Source of the DNA: Polaribacter sp. Hel1_33_78
Lineage (GTDB): Bacteria; Bacteroidota; Bacteroidia; Flavobacteriales; Flavobacteriaceae
Direction: 5' to 3'
DNA: 64,000 nucleotides
NCBI RefSeq assembly: GCF_900106075.1
Contig: NZ_LT629794.1
Coordinates: 3,118,501-3,182,500 of the forward strand
A program made the translations under genes and the position numbers. Below the pieces are notes generated by a model. That model was not told the DNA's origin. It ran no database searches and saw only the letters and a list, made by a program, of their open reading frames with translations. Below are positions 1 to 8,757 of this stretch, piece by piece. The first letter of the stretch is position 1, and each line of letters begins with the position of its first letter.

Positions 1-722
1 AAGGAATAGATGTTCTTAAAAATCTTGAAAAAACAGATTATGTAATTAAATATTTTGATAAAAAAGGAAACCCTTCGGTTAAACCGGAAATGACATTACC
101 AATTCCTGAGGGAATGACAGCCGCCAACGTAGTTGACAAATATTTTGAAGCTATTGGAGACAAAGAGAAAGTGATGGCAGTAAAAACTGTAATGACCGTT
201 TCAAGCGCAACTATTCAAGGAACTCCTCTAGTAATGACTGTAAAAAATGCTGCACCAAATAAAACTTCTCAAATAATTACTGTAATGGGTAATGTTGCTC
301 AAAAAGCTGTTTTTGATGGTGCAAAGGGATATCAAGAAGCAAGAGGTCAAAAAATGGATATGCAACCAGCACAGATAGAAGAAGCTAAATTAAGTATGGC
401 TCCTTTTGCTGATATGGCTTACAAAAAAGGAAAATTAAATAGGATTGAACCTATTGATGGTAAAAATTATTTTGTTATCACATTCAATGAAACTGAAGTT
501 TTCTACGATATGAAATCGGGTTTAAAGTTTCAAGAAGTGAAAACGGTAAAAACTCCTGATGGCAGAGAAGTAAAAGTACCTACTACTTTTAGTGATTATA
601 AAGAAGTTGATGGAATTTTATTTCCTCATTCCATGGGTTCTAAAATGGGACCAATGGATTTAAACTTTATAACAAAAGAAATTAAAATAAATGAGGGTGT
701 CTCTGATGCTGATTTTGAATAA
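1..722 (+). CDS. C-terminal part of M16-family (insulinase-like) zinc peptidase, cut by window edge
   Basis: The frame is open from the first base (codons in phase from position 3) to TAA at 720-722, so only the last 239 or so residues are present and the N-terminus lies outside the window. The visible part starts with a short linker containing YVIKYFDKKGNP, followed by a domain of about 200 residues beginning IPEGMTAANVVDKYFEAIGD and ending VNEGVSDADFE-like. From memory of Bacteroidota proteins, this domain closes the periplasmic insulinase-family peptidases of about 680 residues and has an LolA/LppX-like beta fold. The HxxEH active site would lie upstream, so peptidase function is inferred from that association. 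The ATG at position 90 is internal, not a start. Confidence 0.7.
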   Translation, partial: GIDVLKNLEKTDYVIKYFDKKGNPSVKPEMTLPIPEGMTAANVVDKYFEAIGDKEKVMAVKTVMTVSSATIQGTPLVMTVKNAAPNKTSQIITVMGNVAQKAVFDGAKGYQEARGQKMDMQPAQIEEAKLSMAPFADMAYKKGKLNRIEPIDGKNYFVITFNETEVFYDMKSGLKFQEVKTVKTPDGREVKVPTTFSDYKEVDGILFPHSMGSKMGPMDLNFITKEIKINEGVSDADFE

Positions 723-744
723 TATTGTTTAATATACTACGTTT

Positions 745-782
745 AAAAGAGTCTAAACTTATCGTTTTGGCTCTTTTTTTTT
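745..782 (+). terminator. Rho-independent terminator
   Basis: AAAAGAG (745-751) can pair with CTCTTTT (771-777), followed by a run of T. It lies 22 bases after the peptidase stop and before the convergent EamA gene. Confidence 0.7.
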
Positions 783-835
783 GTAAAAAAATATTTTACT
801 AAAAATCGAGGAACTCACTTTTTTAAAGCTTTAAA

Positions 836-1711
836 TCATTTCTTTTTATTAACCAAATACACGCCTAATAAAATAATAATCCCTGCAAAAACTTGAAGTA
901 CACTTAATTTTTCATCATCTAAAATTCCCCAAAATATTGCCACCAAAGGAATTAAATATGTTACAGACGATGAAAAAACAGGATCTGAAATATGCACCAA
1001 TTTATTATAAATAGTTTTTGCAATTCCAGTTCCTAAAATTGATAAAACTGCTAAATACCCTAAAGATTGCATTAAAACCTCATCATTAAAGTCAAACGTT
1101 ACAAAGAAATCTGTAAAAACTAAAACTATAATTGCAGGAACAAGTAGTAATAAAAAATTACCAGTTGTAATTGCCAATGCATCTAAATCACTCAAATACT
1201 TCTTTATCATGTTAGCATTTAATGCATACCCAACAGAGCCGATAATGATTAAAAAAGCATACCAATAATTCTGATTTGGATTTAAAGAAGCCCCATTTAA
1301 TATTAGAATTAAAGTTCCTATCAACCCAATTACAATTCCATAAAATTGTGTTCTTTTAAAAACGAAACCAAACAAGGTTGCTCCAAAAATTAAGGTGTTA
1401 AAAGGAGTTAAAGAGTTTAAAATAGCCACAATAGAACTGTCTATTGTTGTAATTGCAAACGCGAATAAAAACCCAGGAATAAAAGTTCCTGCCAAAGATG
1501 TGTACACAATATATTTATAATGTTTCTTTTGGATTTTTTTTAATGAGGGAAAAGCAACCGAAAGTAAAAAAATGGCAGTAAAAATCATTCTTAAGGCACC
1601 TAATTGAATAGGAGTTACGCCTAGCAAGGCTTTCTTCATTAAGATAAAAGAACTTCCCCAAACCAAAGAAAGTAAAATTAAGTACAACCATTTTAGTTGT
1701 TGATTATTCAT
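836..1711 (-). CDS. EamA/DMT-family transporter
   Basis: The protein has 291 residues and is almost entirely hydrophobic, with about ten predicted membrane segments arranged as two EamA repeats. The first begins with LIWGSSFILMKKAL-like residues near 18, and the second begins around residue 150. It ends in a short basic tail, NKKK. The drug/metabolite transporter superfamily exports amino acids, metabolites or drugs across the inner membrane, but the substrate cannot be read from the sequence. It is a single gene convergent with the M16 peptidase and divergent from the heavy-metal lipoprotein gene. A second member of the family lies at 54455-55351. Confidence 0.85.
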   Translation of the reverse strand: MNNQQLKWLYLILLSLVWGSSFILMKKALLGVTPIQLGALRMIFTAIFLLSVAFPSLKKIQKKHYKYIVYTSLAGTFIPGFLFAFAITTIDSSIVAILNSLTPFNTLIFGATLFGFVFKRTQFYGIVIGLIGTLILILNGASLNPNQNYWYAFLIIIGSVGYALNANMIKKYLSDLDALAITTGNFLLLLVPAIIVLVFTDFFVTFDFNDEVLMQSLGYLAVLSILGTGIAKTIYNKLVHISDPVFSSSVTYLIPLVAIFWGILDDEKLSVLQVFAGIIILLGVYLVNKKK

Positions 1712-1849
1712 AAGTCTGGTTAATTTTATGCTAAAGTCTGAAAATTATTTAAATACATGTCTAAATATTAATAAATTTGTATCATAATCTATTAACAAAT
1801 TACAATAATCCTTTAAAGTGATTTCTATAAACTTCTAAAATTTAGTCTT

Positions 1850-2266
1850 ATGAAAATTCAAAAAATAATATTCTCTATAATAATTGTATGTTGCTTTTTA
1901 ACGAGTTGTAAAACAGCGGTAAAAAAAGAAAATATTTCTTTAGCCATTTCTGGAATGACTTGCGAAATTGGTTGTGCAAAAACCATTCAATCTAAATTAT
2001 CTAAAAAGGAAGGTGTTTTAAATGCCAAAGTTATTTTTAATGATAGCACCGCTAACATTGAATTTGATGCAAATACAACTTCTAAAAAAGATTTAATTTC
2101 TTTTGTAAGTGGTATTGCAGGAGGTGATTTATACACGGCTTCTGAAACCTCTAAAAAAATGCATGATTGTTCTGAGACTTGTAAAGAAAGTTGTGAAATG
2201 AAAACTGATAAAACAGCATGTAAGAAAGATTGTAAAATGGCGTGTTGTGCAAACAAGAAGGGTTAA
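1850..2266 (+). CDS. Heavy-metal-associated (HMA) domain lipoprotein with cysteine-rich tail
   Basis: The protein has 138 residues. A lipoprotein signal ends in the lipobox FLTSC, with Cys20. An HMA-like ferredoxin-fold domain covers about residues 27-95, but its metal loop reads GMTCEIGC, a CX3C spacing where the family usually has CX2C (Cys38, Cys42). The tail has seven cysteines in the pattern CX3CX3CX8CX3CX3CC, with many Lys and Asp residues. It probably binds soft metals such as copper, mercury or cadmium in the cell envelope as a chaperone or buffer. No metal ATPase or metalloregulator lies beside it, so the metal is unknown. A TAAATTTG motif at 1772-1779 may be its -7 element. Confidence 0.75.
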   Translation: MKIQKIIFSIIIVCCFLTSCKTAVKKENISLAISGMTCEIGCAKTIQSKLSKKEGVLNAKVIFNDSTANIEFDANTTSKKDLISFVSGIAGGDLYTASETSKKMHDCSETCKESCEMKTDKTACKKDCKMACCANKKG

Positions 2267-2281
2267 ATAAATTTATTTTAC

Positions 2282-2319
2282 AAAAAAAAGGCAGACTTTT
2301 CAGAGTCTGCCTTTTTTTT
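2282..2319. terminator. Bidirectional Rho-independent terminator
   Basis: GGCAGACT (2290-2297) pairs with AGTCTGCC (2304-2311), flanked by A8 and T8 runs, so it works in both directions between convergent genes. Confidence 0.9.
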
Positions 2320-2333
2320 GTAAAATCTAATTC

Positions 2334-4298
2334 TTATAGACCTGCATTTTTCCATGACCAAGCGCTAACATCAACTTTAGTTCCTGTTTTATAATCCGCA
2401 GAAGTAGATGCAGCAACTCCGTCAATAATAACATTTGTTAATGGACCATCATCTTTCATATCTATATTTTTATCATAGCCTTCTAGCCAGATATTTGTAA
2501 TAGTTCCTCCAGAAGTTTTCTTAAACTGTAAAGCTGTACCACCTTGTGAAGAAATTGCAGTTAGGTTTACAAATTTAGGGTTTCCATTATCTTTATCTCC
2601 TTCAAAAGCGGTAGAAAAACCAGCTATTGTATGCGAAATATAGGTGTCTGTTAAAGTACCATTCCAACCTTCTGTCCAATCTACAGAATCATCTTCATTG
2701 TTTTCTAAATAAATATTGGATGCCGAAACTGTTCCTCCAAAAAATTCAACACCATCGTCTGCTCCATCTATTACGGAAATATTTTCTAATGTAGTTCCAG
2801 AGCCTACTGCGTAAAAAGAAATTCCATTGTATTGAGAGTCTGCATTAATTTGAGCTCCTGTTCCTTTAATTACTAAATATGTAATAGAACCTGAACTATC
2901 TGCATCATTTGTTCCTCCATAAATAAAACCACCAACTTCTGCTTCTGCATTTACCCCCGCAGATGTTGTTGCATCTCCACAAATTGTTAAACCTCCCCAA
3001 TCTCCCGGGTTTCCTTCAGAGGAGGAAAATACAACTGGATTATCAGCTGTGCCTTGTATGTCAATTTTACCTCCTTTTAAAACAGCAATATAAACTCCCG
3101 TTCCGCCATCTCTAGCCTCAATTTTTGTGCCTGCCGGAATTATTAATTCGCCACCAGATTGAACGATATAGGATGAGTTTAATTGGTAACTCACAGAAGC
3201 ATCTAGTGTTACGGTGTCATTTACGGCTCCTTGTAAAACAGAAGTTGGGATCGATACATTTGAATTTACCCAAGTAAAATCTGACGCTGTTACATTTGGT
3301 GTATTTGTATAAGACAATAAAGGATTTGCAACTTCACCATCAATAATTACGTTTGTTAATGACCCTCCATCTTTCATATCTATTGAAACATCATAGCCCG
3401 TTAAAGATAAACCTGTAATCGTTCCTCCAGATTCTTTTTTGAATTGCAAAGCTGTTCCACCAACACTAGACACGGCAGTTATATTATTAAACTTAGGGTT
3501 TTTGTTATCTTTATCCCCCTCAAAAACGGTAGAAAAACCTGAAATTGTATGAGAAATGTAAGCATTTTCTATAGTACCATTCCAACCTTCTGTCCAATCT
3601 ATAGAATCATCCTCGTTATTTTCTAAATATAAATTACTTGCAGAAACTGTCCCTCCAAAAAACTCAAATCCATCATCTGAACCGTTTAACACAGCAACAT
3701 TGCTAATAGTTGTGCCCGAACCAACTGCATATAGAGAGACTCCATTATATTGAGAGTCTGCATTAATTTGAGCTCCAGTTCCCTTTATAATTAAATAGTT
3801 AATAGCACCTGAATTGTCTTCATCATTTGATCCTCCGTAAACAAAACCTCCAACTTCTGCTTCTGCATTTGAACCTGCTGTTGTCGTTGCGTCTCCGCAA
3901 ATTGTTAAACCTCCCCAATCTCCAGGATTTCCTGAAGCAGACGTCATAAATACAGGATTTGAAGAAGTCCCTTGCACATCAATTTTACCTCCTTTTAATA
4001 TGGCAATATAAACACTTGTTCCTCCATTTGCTGCTTGAATTCTTGTGCCTGCTGGAATTGTTAATGTTGCTCCAGATTCTACAATAAAAGAAGCATTTAA
4101 ATTATAAATTGTATTCGAATTTAAAGTAAAACTTTCTTCTAAATTTCCGTTCATAATTCCAGATTGTAGGTTTTCTATAACTGGAGATGTTGGCTGCGAA
4201 ATTATAATATCGGGTTCATCACTGCCACAATTTGTTAATGCCAAAGTAACGATTGAAAAAGCTACTAAATTTAAAATTTTAAAAACTGATTTTTTCAT
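2334..4298 (-). CDS. Outer-surface lipoprotein with two tandem beta-helix modules, partner of the adjacent TonB receptor
   Basis: The protein has 654 residues, with a lipoprotein signal and lipobox LTNC (Cys24). After a short linker it contains two copies of a module of about 300 residues (about 50-345 and 355-654). Each copy includes SGATLTIPAGT-type, LKGGKIDVQG, NPGDWGGLTICGDATT, DDGFEFFGGT and EDDSIDWTEGWNGT motifs, the latter rich in Asp/Glu. Repeated short strands fit a right-handed parallel beta-helix. It lies 132 bases after the TonB receptor gene with no clear terminator between them, so it is probably cotranscribed and under the same Pho-box-like promoter. An outer-membrane ligand- or phosphate-ester-binding role is inference; no enzyme motif is recognised. 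Confidence 0.7.
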   Translation of the reverse strand: MKKSVFKILNLVAFSIVTLALTNCGSDEPDIIISQPTSPVIENLQSGIMNGNLEESFTLNSNTIYNLNASFIVESGATLTIPAGTRIQAANGGTSVYIAILKGGKIDVQGTSSNPVFMTSASGNPGDWGGLTICGDATTTAGSNAEAEVGGFVYGGSNDEDNSGAINYLIIKGTGAQINADSQYNGVSLYAVGSGTTISNVAVLNGSDDGFEFFGGTVSASNLYLENNEDDSIDWTEGWNGTIENAYISHTISGFSTVFEGDKDNKNPKFNNITAVSSVGGTALQFKKESGGTITGLSLTGYDVSIDMKDGGSLTNVIIDGEVANPLLSYTNTPNVTASDFTWVNSNVSIPTSVLQGAVNDTVTLDASVSYQLNSSYIVQSGGELIIPAGTKIEARDGGTGVYIAVLKGGKIDIQGTADNPVVFSSSEGNPGDWGGLTICGDATTSAGVNAEAEVGGFIYGGTNDADSSGSITYLVIKGTGAQINADSQYNGISFYAVGSGTTLENISVIDGADDGVEFFGGTVSASNIYLENNEDDSVDWTEGWNGTLTDTYISHTIAGFSTAFEGDKDNGNPKFVNLTAISSQGGTALQFKKTSGGTITNIWLEGYDKNIDMKDDGPLTNVIIDGVAASTSADYKTGTKVDVSAWSWKNAGL

Positions 4299-4430
4299 TT
4301 TTGTTTAAATAAGGTTATTAATTTTTTACAAAGTTCTTCTCTTATTCTTTAATTTTCTTTACCTAAATATTATTAGTATGTTAGGTTTTAATTTTTTTTT
4401 ATACTTCTTTGTAAAGTTTTTGTTAATTGC

Positions 4431-7181
4431 CTAAAAACTATATTTAAAACTTACTGTTAATTGACTTCCTTTTTTGTAGGATAGTAAAGTTTCATTGGTT
4501 TCTATGGCAGAAATTAAGTTTCTAACTTTTTGAGTCTGCTTAATTTCTGGGTTCAATAAATTACGACCCACTAACTTTACTTGTAAGTTTTTAGTTACGT
4601 CTTTGCTCATTACTAAGTCTAATGTTACAAATCCTTTTTCTATAATTTCATCATTGTATAAAGCGGCACTGTTTGCAAAATCTTCTGGAGACCCTAGTGC
4701 AAATATTCTATCTGAAGAATAGTTTCCTGTTAAAGTTGCTATAAACTCTTTTTCTTTTTTATCTCCATAACTTATCGATCCATTTGCAATAAAGTCTGAC
4801 GCTCCTTGCAAACTAGATTCTGTAATATTTTTGTACTGAAAGTTTTTTAATAAATCTTGTTTTAGCCACATTTTTGTAAGATTGGCAGTCATATTTAAAA
4901 CACTTTCATCATCTTCATTCTTTAGTAAAGCTGTTCTAGCTTCTAATTCAACACCATAAATATTTACTTTTTCTCCCGTATTAGAATAGATAAAATATCC
5001 TGATGACCCTCTTGTTTGAGATAAGTTGATTGGGTTCTTAATTTGTTTCTGAAAAACTGTTGCAGAAAACAATTGTCCTCTTTGTGGAAAAAATTCATAC
5101 TTCAAATCAAAATTATAAATTTCTGATTTTTCTAAATTAGGATTCCCCTTGGTTACACGGCCTGTTGGAGAGACATATTCAAAAGGAGACAATTCTTTAA
5201 ACTCTGGTAACGTTTGTGTTATACTTGATGCAAAACGTAAGAACTGATTTTCATTTAACTCATATTTTAAGTTTACACTTGGATATAAACTTTCGTACAC
5301 TCTATTTAAGGTTCCTACTCTTCCAACAAAATTGGCAACATCCCAAATAACATCAATTTCATCTCTTTCAAAACGCAAACCTAAATTACCAGATAATTTA
5401 TTCTCTAGTTGAAAATCGAAGTTGACAAAACCTGCCATTATATCCAAATCTGCTTGATATCTATCTGCATCTCTTAACCTTAAGGTTAATCCGTTATTAA
5501 AACCTACAGAAGTAAATGTCGATGATAAATCATCTACTGAAGGCGCAGTAAATTCTTTTGAACGAACACCTACGAACTGAGATTTAAAATATCTTTCTTT
5601 ATGCCTAAAATTTAAACCATAGTTTAAAGAATAAGGTCTTTTATCATCTTCATCTTTTAAACCTAAAGCCCATCTGTTTTCTATAAGACCATTGTACTCT
5701 GTATCTTCAATTTTTTGAGTAGATTTTCTTTGTTGAAAGTCGCCAACGTGCGCATATTGTATTGTTGGCGAAGAAGTAATATCTAAAATATTCACTTCAT
5801 TTCTAATTCTATTTGGTTCTTCTGCCAACACAAAATTATAACCTCCAGCCCAATTTAAAGTATTGTTTTCATTCCAATTATGGGTCCCTAATAACTGATT
5901 GATAAAAAGTGTAGTTTGCTTAAAGTTTTGATCTCTTACAAAAGCTCCAGTTTCTTGAGGGTCTTGATCAAAAACATATCCTAAACCATTTCGACCTTGT
6001 TCGTATAAATTATCAACACCGGTATTTACAAAGAGTGTATTATATTTAATTTTATTATTTTCATTTAATTTTAGACTAACATTTACATAGCCTGTAGTGT
6101 TCGAATTAGACACATATTGTTCTGCATCCGTAAATTCTCTATCTAAGATATTAGATCTGTAGGCTCTAAAAATTCCTTTATTATGTTCAAAAGATTTAGA
6201 ATGAGAACCGGTAACAAAAATAGCTACCTCTTTTCCGAACATTTCAAATTTTCTGCCAGCAGAAAAAGAGCCATTAAAGTTGATTGGAGTAGCTATACTT
6301 TCTGTGTCCCAACCCTGGAAAGTGATTAAATTCTGAAGGGCATACTGCTTTTTGTGAAACCCCAAAGTAACGTCCTTATTAATAATAGTAGTTCTAAAAT
6401 CATCAGAAAGATCAACAACATTGGTATTAGTACCTCCTGCCAATGAAATGGAGAATCCTTTTTTCGAATATTCTTTAGAGCTTACATCTACATTTCCAGA
6501 ACCTTGATCTGCATAACTTGAAGTTGTATAGGTTTTACTAATCCCAACATTTTTAATGATATTTGTAGAAAATAAATTAAGATTTATGTTTTTATTGTTA
6601 ACATCGTCAGAAGGAATTGGCAATCCATTCATTGTCGTAGACAAGTATCGATCCCCTAAACCTCTTATATAAATATCTCCAGAACTTTCACTTTTAGTAA
6701 CTCCAGATATTTTAGTTGTTGCATTTGCAGCATTCGAAATACCAATTTTAGCTAAAGTTTGGGCTCCAATACTTTCTTTAATTACAATGGCTTTCTTTTG
6801 ATCTATTAAAAGAGCGCTTGCAGATTCTTTACTTGAACTTGTTTTTATAATAATATCATCTAAAGCAACCCCTTCTTCTGCAGATAATAATTGATTGATT
6901 GTAATGGTTTCTCCTTCTTTTAAAGAAAATGATTTTTCGACTTCTTTGTATCCTAAAAAACTAAAAATCACAGTATGATTTCCTGCTGGCACTTTTAAAA
7001 AATAGTTACCATCAAAATCTGAAGTAGTTCCTATAGCAGTGCCCTTAATAATTATGTTTGCAAACGGCAAAGGTTCATTGCTTGTTTCTTTGTCTGTTAA
7101 CAACCCTTTTAATATCCCTGTATTTTGAGCATTTGTAAACTGACTGAAAGCTATTAAAGTAATAAATAAAATTTTCTTCAT
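4431..7181 (-). CDS. TonB-dependent receptor with carboxypeptidase-regulatory-like N-terminal domain
   Basis: From ATG at 7181 the protein has 916 residues: a signal peptide (MKKILFITLIAFSQFTNAQ), a CarboxypepD_reg-like beta domain (about 20-105, ending FSFLGYKEVEKSFSL), a plug (about 115-230, with SGDIYIRGLGDRYLSTTMNG) and a 22-strand-type barrel ending in a terminal Phe. It imports a ligand across the outer membrane using TonB energy. A longer start at 7199 exists, but the probable -7 TTTG is at 7204-7207, which would place that codon upstream of the transcript. The gene is divergent from the phosphate porin and transporter and shares their repeat-type promoter, suggesting uptake of phosphate or a phosphorylated compound. 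No SusD partner is present; the partner is the beta-helix lipoprotein. Confidence 0.85.
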   Translation of the reverse strand: MKKILFITLIAFSQFTNAQNTGILKGLLTDKETSNEPLPFANIIIKGTAIGTTSDFDGNYFLKVPAGNHTVIFSFLGYKEVEKSFSLKEGETITINQLLSAEEGVALDDIIIKTSSSKESASALLIDQKKAIVIKESIGAQTLAKIGISNAANATTKISGVTKSESSGDIYIRGLGDRYLSTTMNGLPIPSDDVNNKNINLNLFSTNIIKNVGISKTYTTSSYADQGSGNVDVSSKEYSKKGFSISLAGGTNTNVVDLSDDFRTTIINKDVTLGFHKKQYALQNLITFQGWDTESIATPINFNGSFSAGRKFEMFGKEVAIFVTGSHSKSFEHNKGIFRAYRSNILDREFTDAEQYVSNSNTTGYVNVSLKLNENNKIKYNTLFVNTGVDNLYEQGRNGLGYVFDQDPQETGAFVRDQNFKQTTLFINQLLGTHNWNENNTLNWAGGYNFVLAEEPNRIRNEVNILDITSSPTIQYAHVGDFQQRKSTQKIEDTEYNGLIENRWALGLKDEDDKRPYSLNYGLNFRHKERYFKSQFVGVRSKEFTAPSVDDLSSTFTSVGFNNGLTLRLRDADRYQADLDIMAGFVNFDFQLENKLSGNLGLRFERDEIDVIWDVANFVGRVGTLNRVYESLYPSVNLKYELNENQFLRFASSITQTLPEFKELSPFEYVSPTGRVTKGNPNLEKSEIYNFDLKYEFFPQRGQLFSATVFQKQIKNPINLSQTRGSSGYFIYSNTGEKVNIYGVELEARTALLKNEDDESVLNMTANLTKMWLKQDLLKNFQYKNITESSLQGASDFIANGSISYGDKKEKEFIATLTGNYSSDRIFALGSPEDFANSAALYNDEIIEKGFVTLDLVMSKDVTKNLQVKLVGRNLLNPEIKQTQKVRNLISAIETNETLLSYKKGSQLTVSFKYSF

Positions 7182-7203
7182 TTTAGTATATAATTTCATG
7201 CTG

Positions 7204-7281
7204 CAAAAGTCTACTTGAATTGTAAAATTTGTGTTACATGTAAATTATGGTTCTATTACGGAACCATTAACTAAATGTTAA
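7204..7281 (-). promoter_or_regulatory. Pho-box-like promoter with up to five hexamers in 11-bp register
   Basis: Read on the minus strand, hexamers TTAACA, TTAATG, GTAATA, ATAATT and GTAACA begin at 7281, 7270, 7259, 7248 and 7237, exactly 11 bases apart. ATAATT is the weakest. The last begins 30 bases before TTTG (7207-7204), which is preceded by AGAC as in the second TonB receptor promoter. The same -30 placement occurs at the porin, PiT and 40.5-kb promoters. Binding by a PhoB-type regulator is inference. Confidence 0.7.
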
Positions 7282-7333
7282 ATTGAAAAAATAGTTAACC
7301 TTTTTTTAATTTACAGAAAACATTGATTTAAAC

Positions 7334-7446
7334 TATAATTTGGATTTTTGAGTAAATCTTTAGAGATTAAATGTCATCATAAATCTATTAGTTTTTGTCA
7401 ACTATTTTATATGACTTACTGCCTTTGGCCAAGGCAGTTTTTTTTA
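7334..7446 (+). ncRNA. Candidate small RNA between divergent phosphate promoters
   Basis: A strong terminator at 7418-7446 on the plus strand lies upstream of the porin promoter and downstream of no gene, so it implies a short plus-strand transcript. A near-consensus -7 element (TATAATTTG, 7334-7342, one base too long) would start it at about 7350, giving an RNA of about 100 bases. GTCAT (7373-7377) can pair with ATGAC (7411-7415) just before the terminator hairpin. No reading frame of useful length is present. Expression is unproven. Confidence 0.35.
7418..7446 (+). terminator. Rho-independent terminator in a divergent intergenic region
   Basis: ACTGCCTT (7418-7425), loop TGGCC, AAGGCAGT (7431-7438), then a T run. 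The T run exists only on the plus strand. It ends four bases before the first hexamer of the porin promoter. Confidence 0.8.
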
Positions 7447-7450
7447 TTTT

Positions 7451-7495
7451 TTAATGTTCCTTTAACATTAACTTAACACAGTTGTTAGTTATTTG
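7451..7495 (+). promoter_or_regulatory. Pho-box-like promoter of the porin gene
   Basis: TTAATG (7451), TTAACA (7462) and TTAACA (7473) are direct repeats exactly 11 bases apart. The first two begin 41 and 30 bases before TTTG at 7492-7495. The -7 element reads GTTATTTG, so the TA part is weak, as expected if an activator replaces part of the core promoter. Confidence 0.7.
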
Positions 7496-7513
7496 CACCG
7501 ACAAAAACTAAAA

Positions 7514-8746
7514 ATGATGAAAATTTCAATACTACATAAAGTAGTAACATTAATCTGTATCTGTGCTTTCTTAAGTATAAATGCACAAGAAACCAATGCT
7601 CCAAAATTTGGAAAAGGTTTATTTAACTTAGTAGGAAAAGACAGTACTTTTACTATGAAAGTAGGATTAAGATTCCAAACTTTAGCAACTTCTCAATGGG
7701 ATGCTGATAATGGTTTATCTAACCCAGAATCTTCTATGTTAATTAGAAGGTCTCGTTTAAAATTTGATGGTTGGGCTTTTTCACCAAAATTAAAATATAA
7801 ACTAGAACTAGGTTTATCTAACAGAGATCAATCTGGAGCTTCATACTTTACACACAATTCATCTAGACAAATTTTAGATGCTGTATTAAAATGGAATTTT
7901 AGTGGAAATTTTGTTTTATGGGCTGGTCAAACCAAACTCCCAGGAAACAGAGAACGTGTAATTTCATCTGCAAACTTGCAACAAGTAGATCGTTCTTTAT
8001 TAAATAGTAGATTCAATATAGATCGTGATATAGGTATTCAATTAAGACATAAATTTAACCTTACTGATACTTTCTTGGTGAAAGAAATTTTTTCTATTGC
8101 TCAAGGTGAAGGAAGAAACATTACGAGAGGAAATGTTGGAGGACATCAATATACAACTAGAGTTGAGTTATTTCCTTTTGGAGATTTTACGAGTAAAGGA
8201 GATTATAAAGGAAGTGATTTAAAATTTGAACAAGACCCAAAATTATCTATTGGTGTTGCATATGATTTTAACAATAATGCATCTAAAACAAGAAGCAATC
8301 AAGGTTCCTATATGTTTATAAATGGCACCTCAGCAAGTTCAAGTGCTGAGTTTTATCAGACTAATATTTCTACTGTATTTATTGATGCCATGTACAAACA
8401 TAAAGGCTTTTCTTTTATGGCTGAATATGCAAATAGAACTGCAGAAGATGCTCTTGCTAAAAATTCCGATGGAACTTTAACAGGAGATGAAGTACAAGTT
8501 GGGAACGGTTTAAATATACAAACTGGATATTTACTTTCTAAAACGGTAGAGGTTTCTGGACGTTATACTAATATCTCTTTAGATAAAAATATTACTGGAA
8601 AAGGTGCTGAAAATCAATATACATTGGGTTTATCTAAATATATTGCTGGTCATAAATTAAAAGTTCAAACAGATATAAGCTATACAGATATTGGTTTTAA
8701 AACAAATCAATTATTATATAGATTACAGGTTGATATTCACTTTTAA
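7514..8746 (+). CDS. Phosphate-selective porin O/P family protein
   Basis: From ATG 7514 the protein has 410 residues (a second ATG follows at 7517). The signal peptide ends near SINAQ. The mature part begins with the family pattern of a short conserved strand (FTMKVGLRFQTLATSQWD), then RRSRLKFDGWAFSPKLKYKLEL and a beta-barrel ending VDIHF with a terminal Phe. OprO/P porins admit phosphate or polyphosphate through the outer membrane. A longer frame begins at a TTG at 7493, but that codon lies inside the -7 motif and is rejected. The next gene, 75 bases on, is the inner-membrane phosphate transporter, which has its own promoter. Confidence 0.85.
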   Translation: MMKISILHKVVTLICICAFLSINAQETNAPKFGKGLFNLVGKDSTFTMKVGLRFQTLATSQWDADNGLSNPESSMLIRRSRLKFDGWAFSPKLKYKLELGLSNRDQSGASYFTHNSSRQILDAVLKWNFSGNFVLWAGQTKLPGNRERVISSANLQQVDRSLLNSRFNIDRDIGIQLRHKFNLTDTFLVKEIFSIAQGEGRNITRGNVGGHQYTTRVELFPFGDFTSKGDYKGSDLKFEQDPKLSIGVAYDFNNNASKTRSNQGSYMFINGTSASSSAEFYQTNISTVFIDAMYKHKGFSFMAEYANRTAEDALAKNSDGTLTGDEVQVGNGLNIQTGYLLSKTVEVSGRYTNISLDKNITGKGAENQYTLGLSKYIAGHKLKVQTDISYTDIGFKTNQLLYRLQVDIHF

Positions 8747-8757
8747 TAAAAATTAAT

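Noticed and set aside
7182..7199. Upstream ATG start for the first TonB receptor
   Set aside because: It is too near the predicted -7 element, and the typical signal peptide MKKILFIT begins six codons later.
7493..7513. Upstream TTG start for the porin
   Set aside because: The codon lies inside the TTTG -7 motif, so it would be outside or at the very edge of the transcript; the signal peptide begins at the later ATG.
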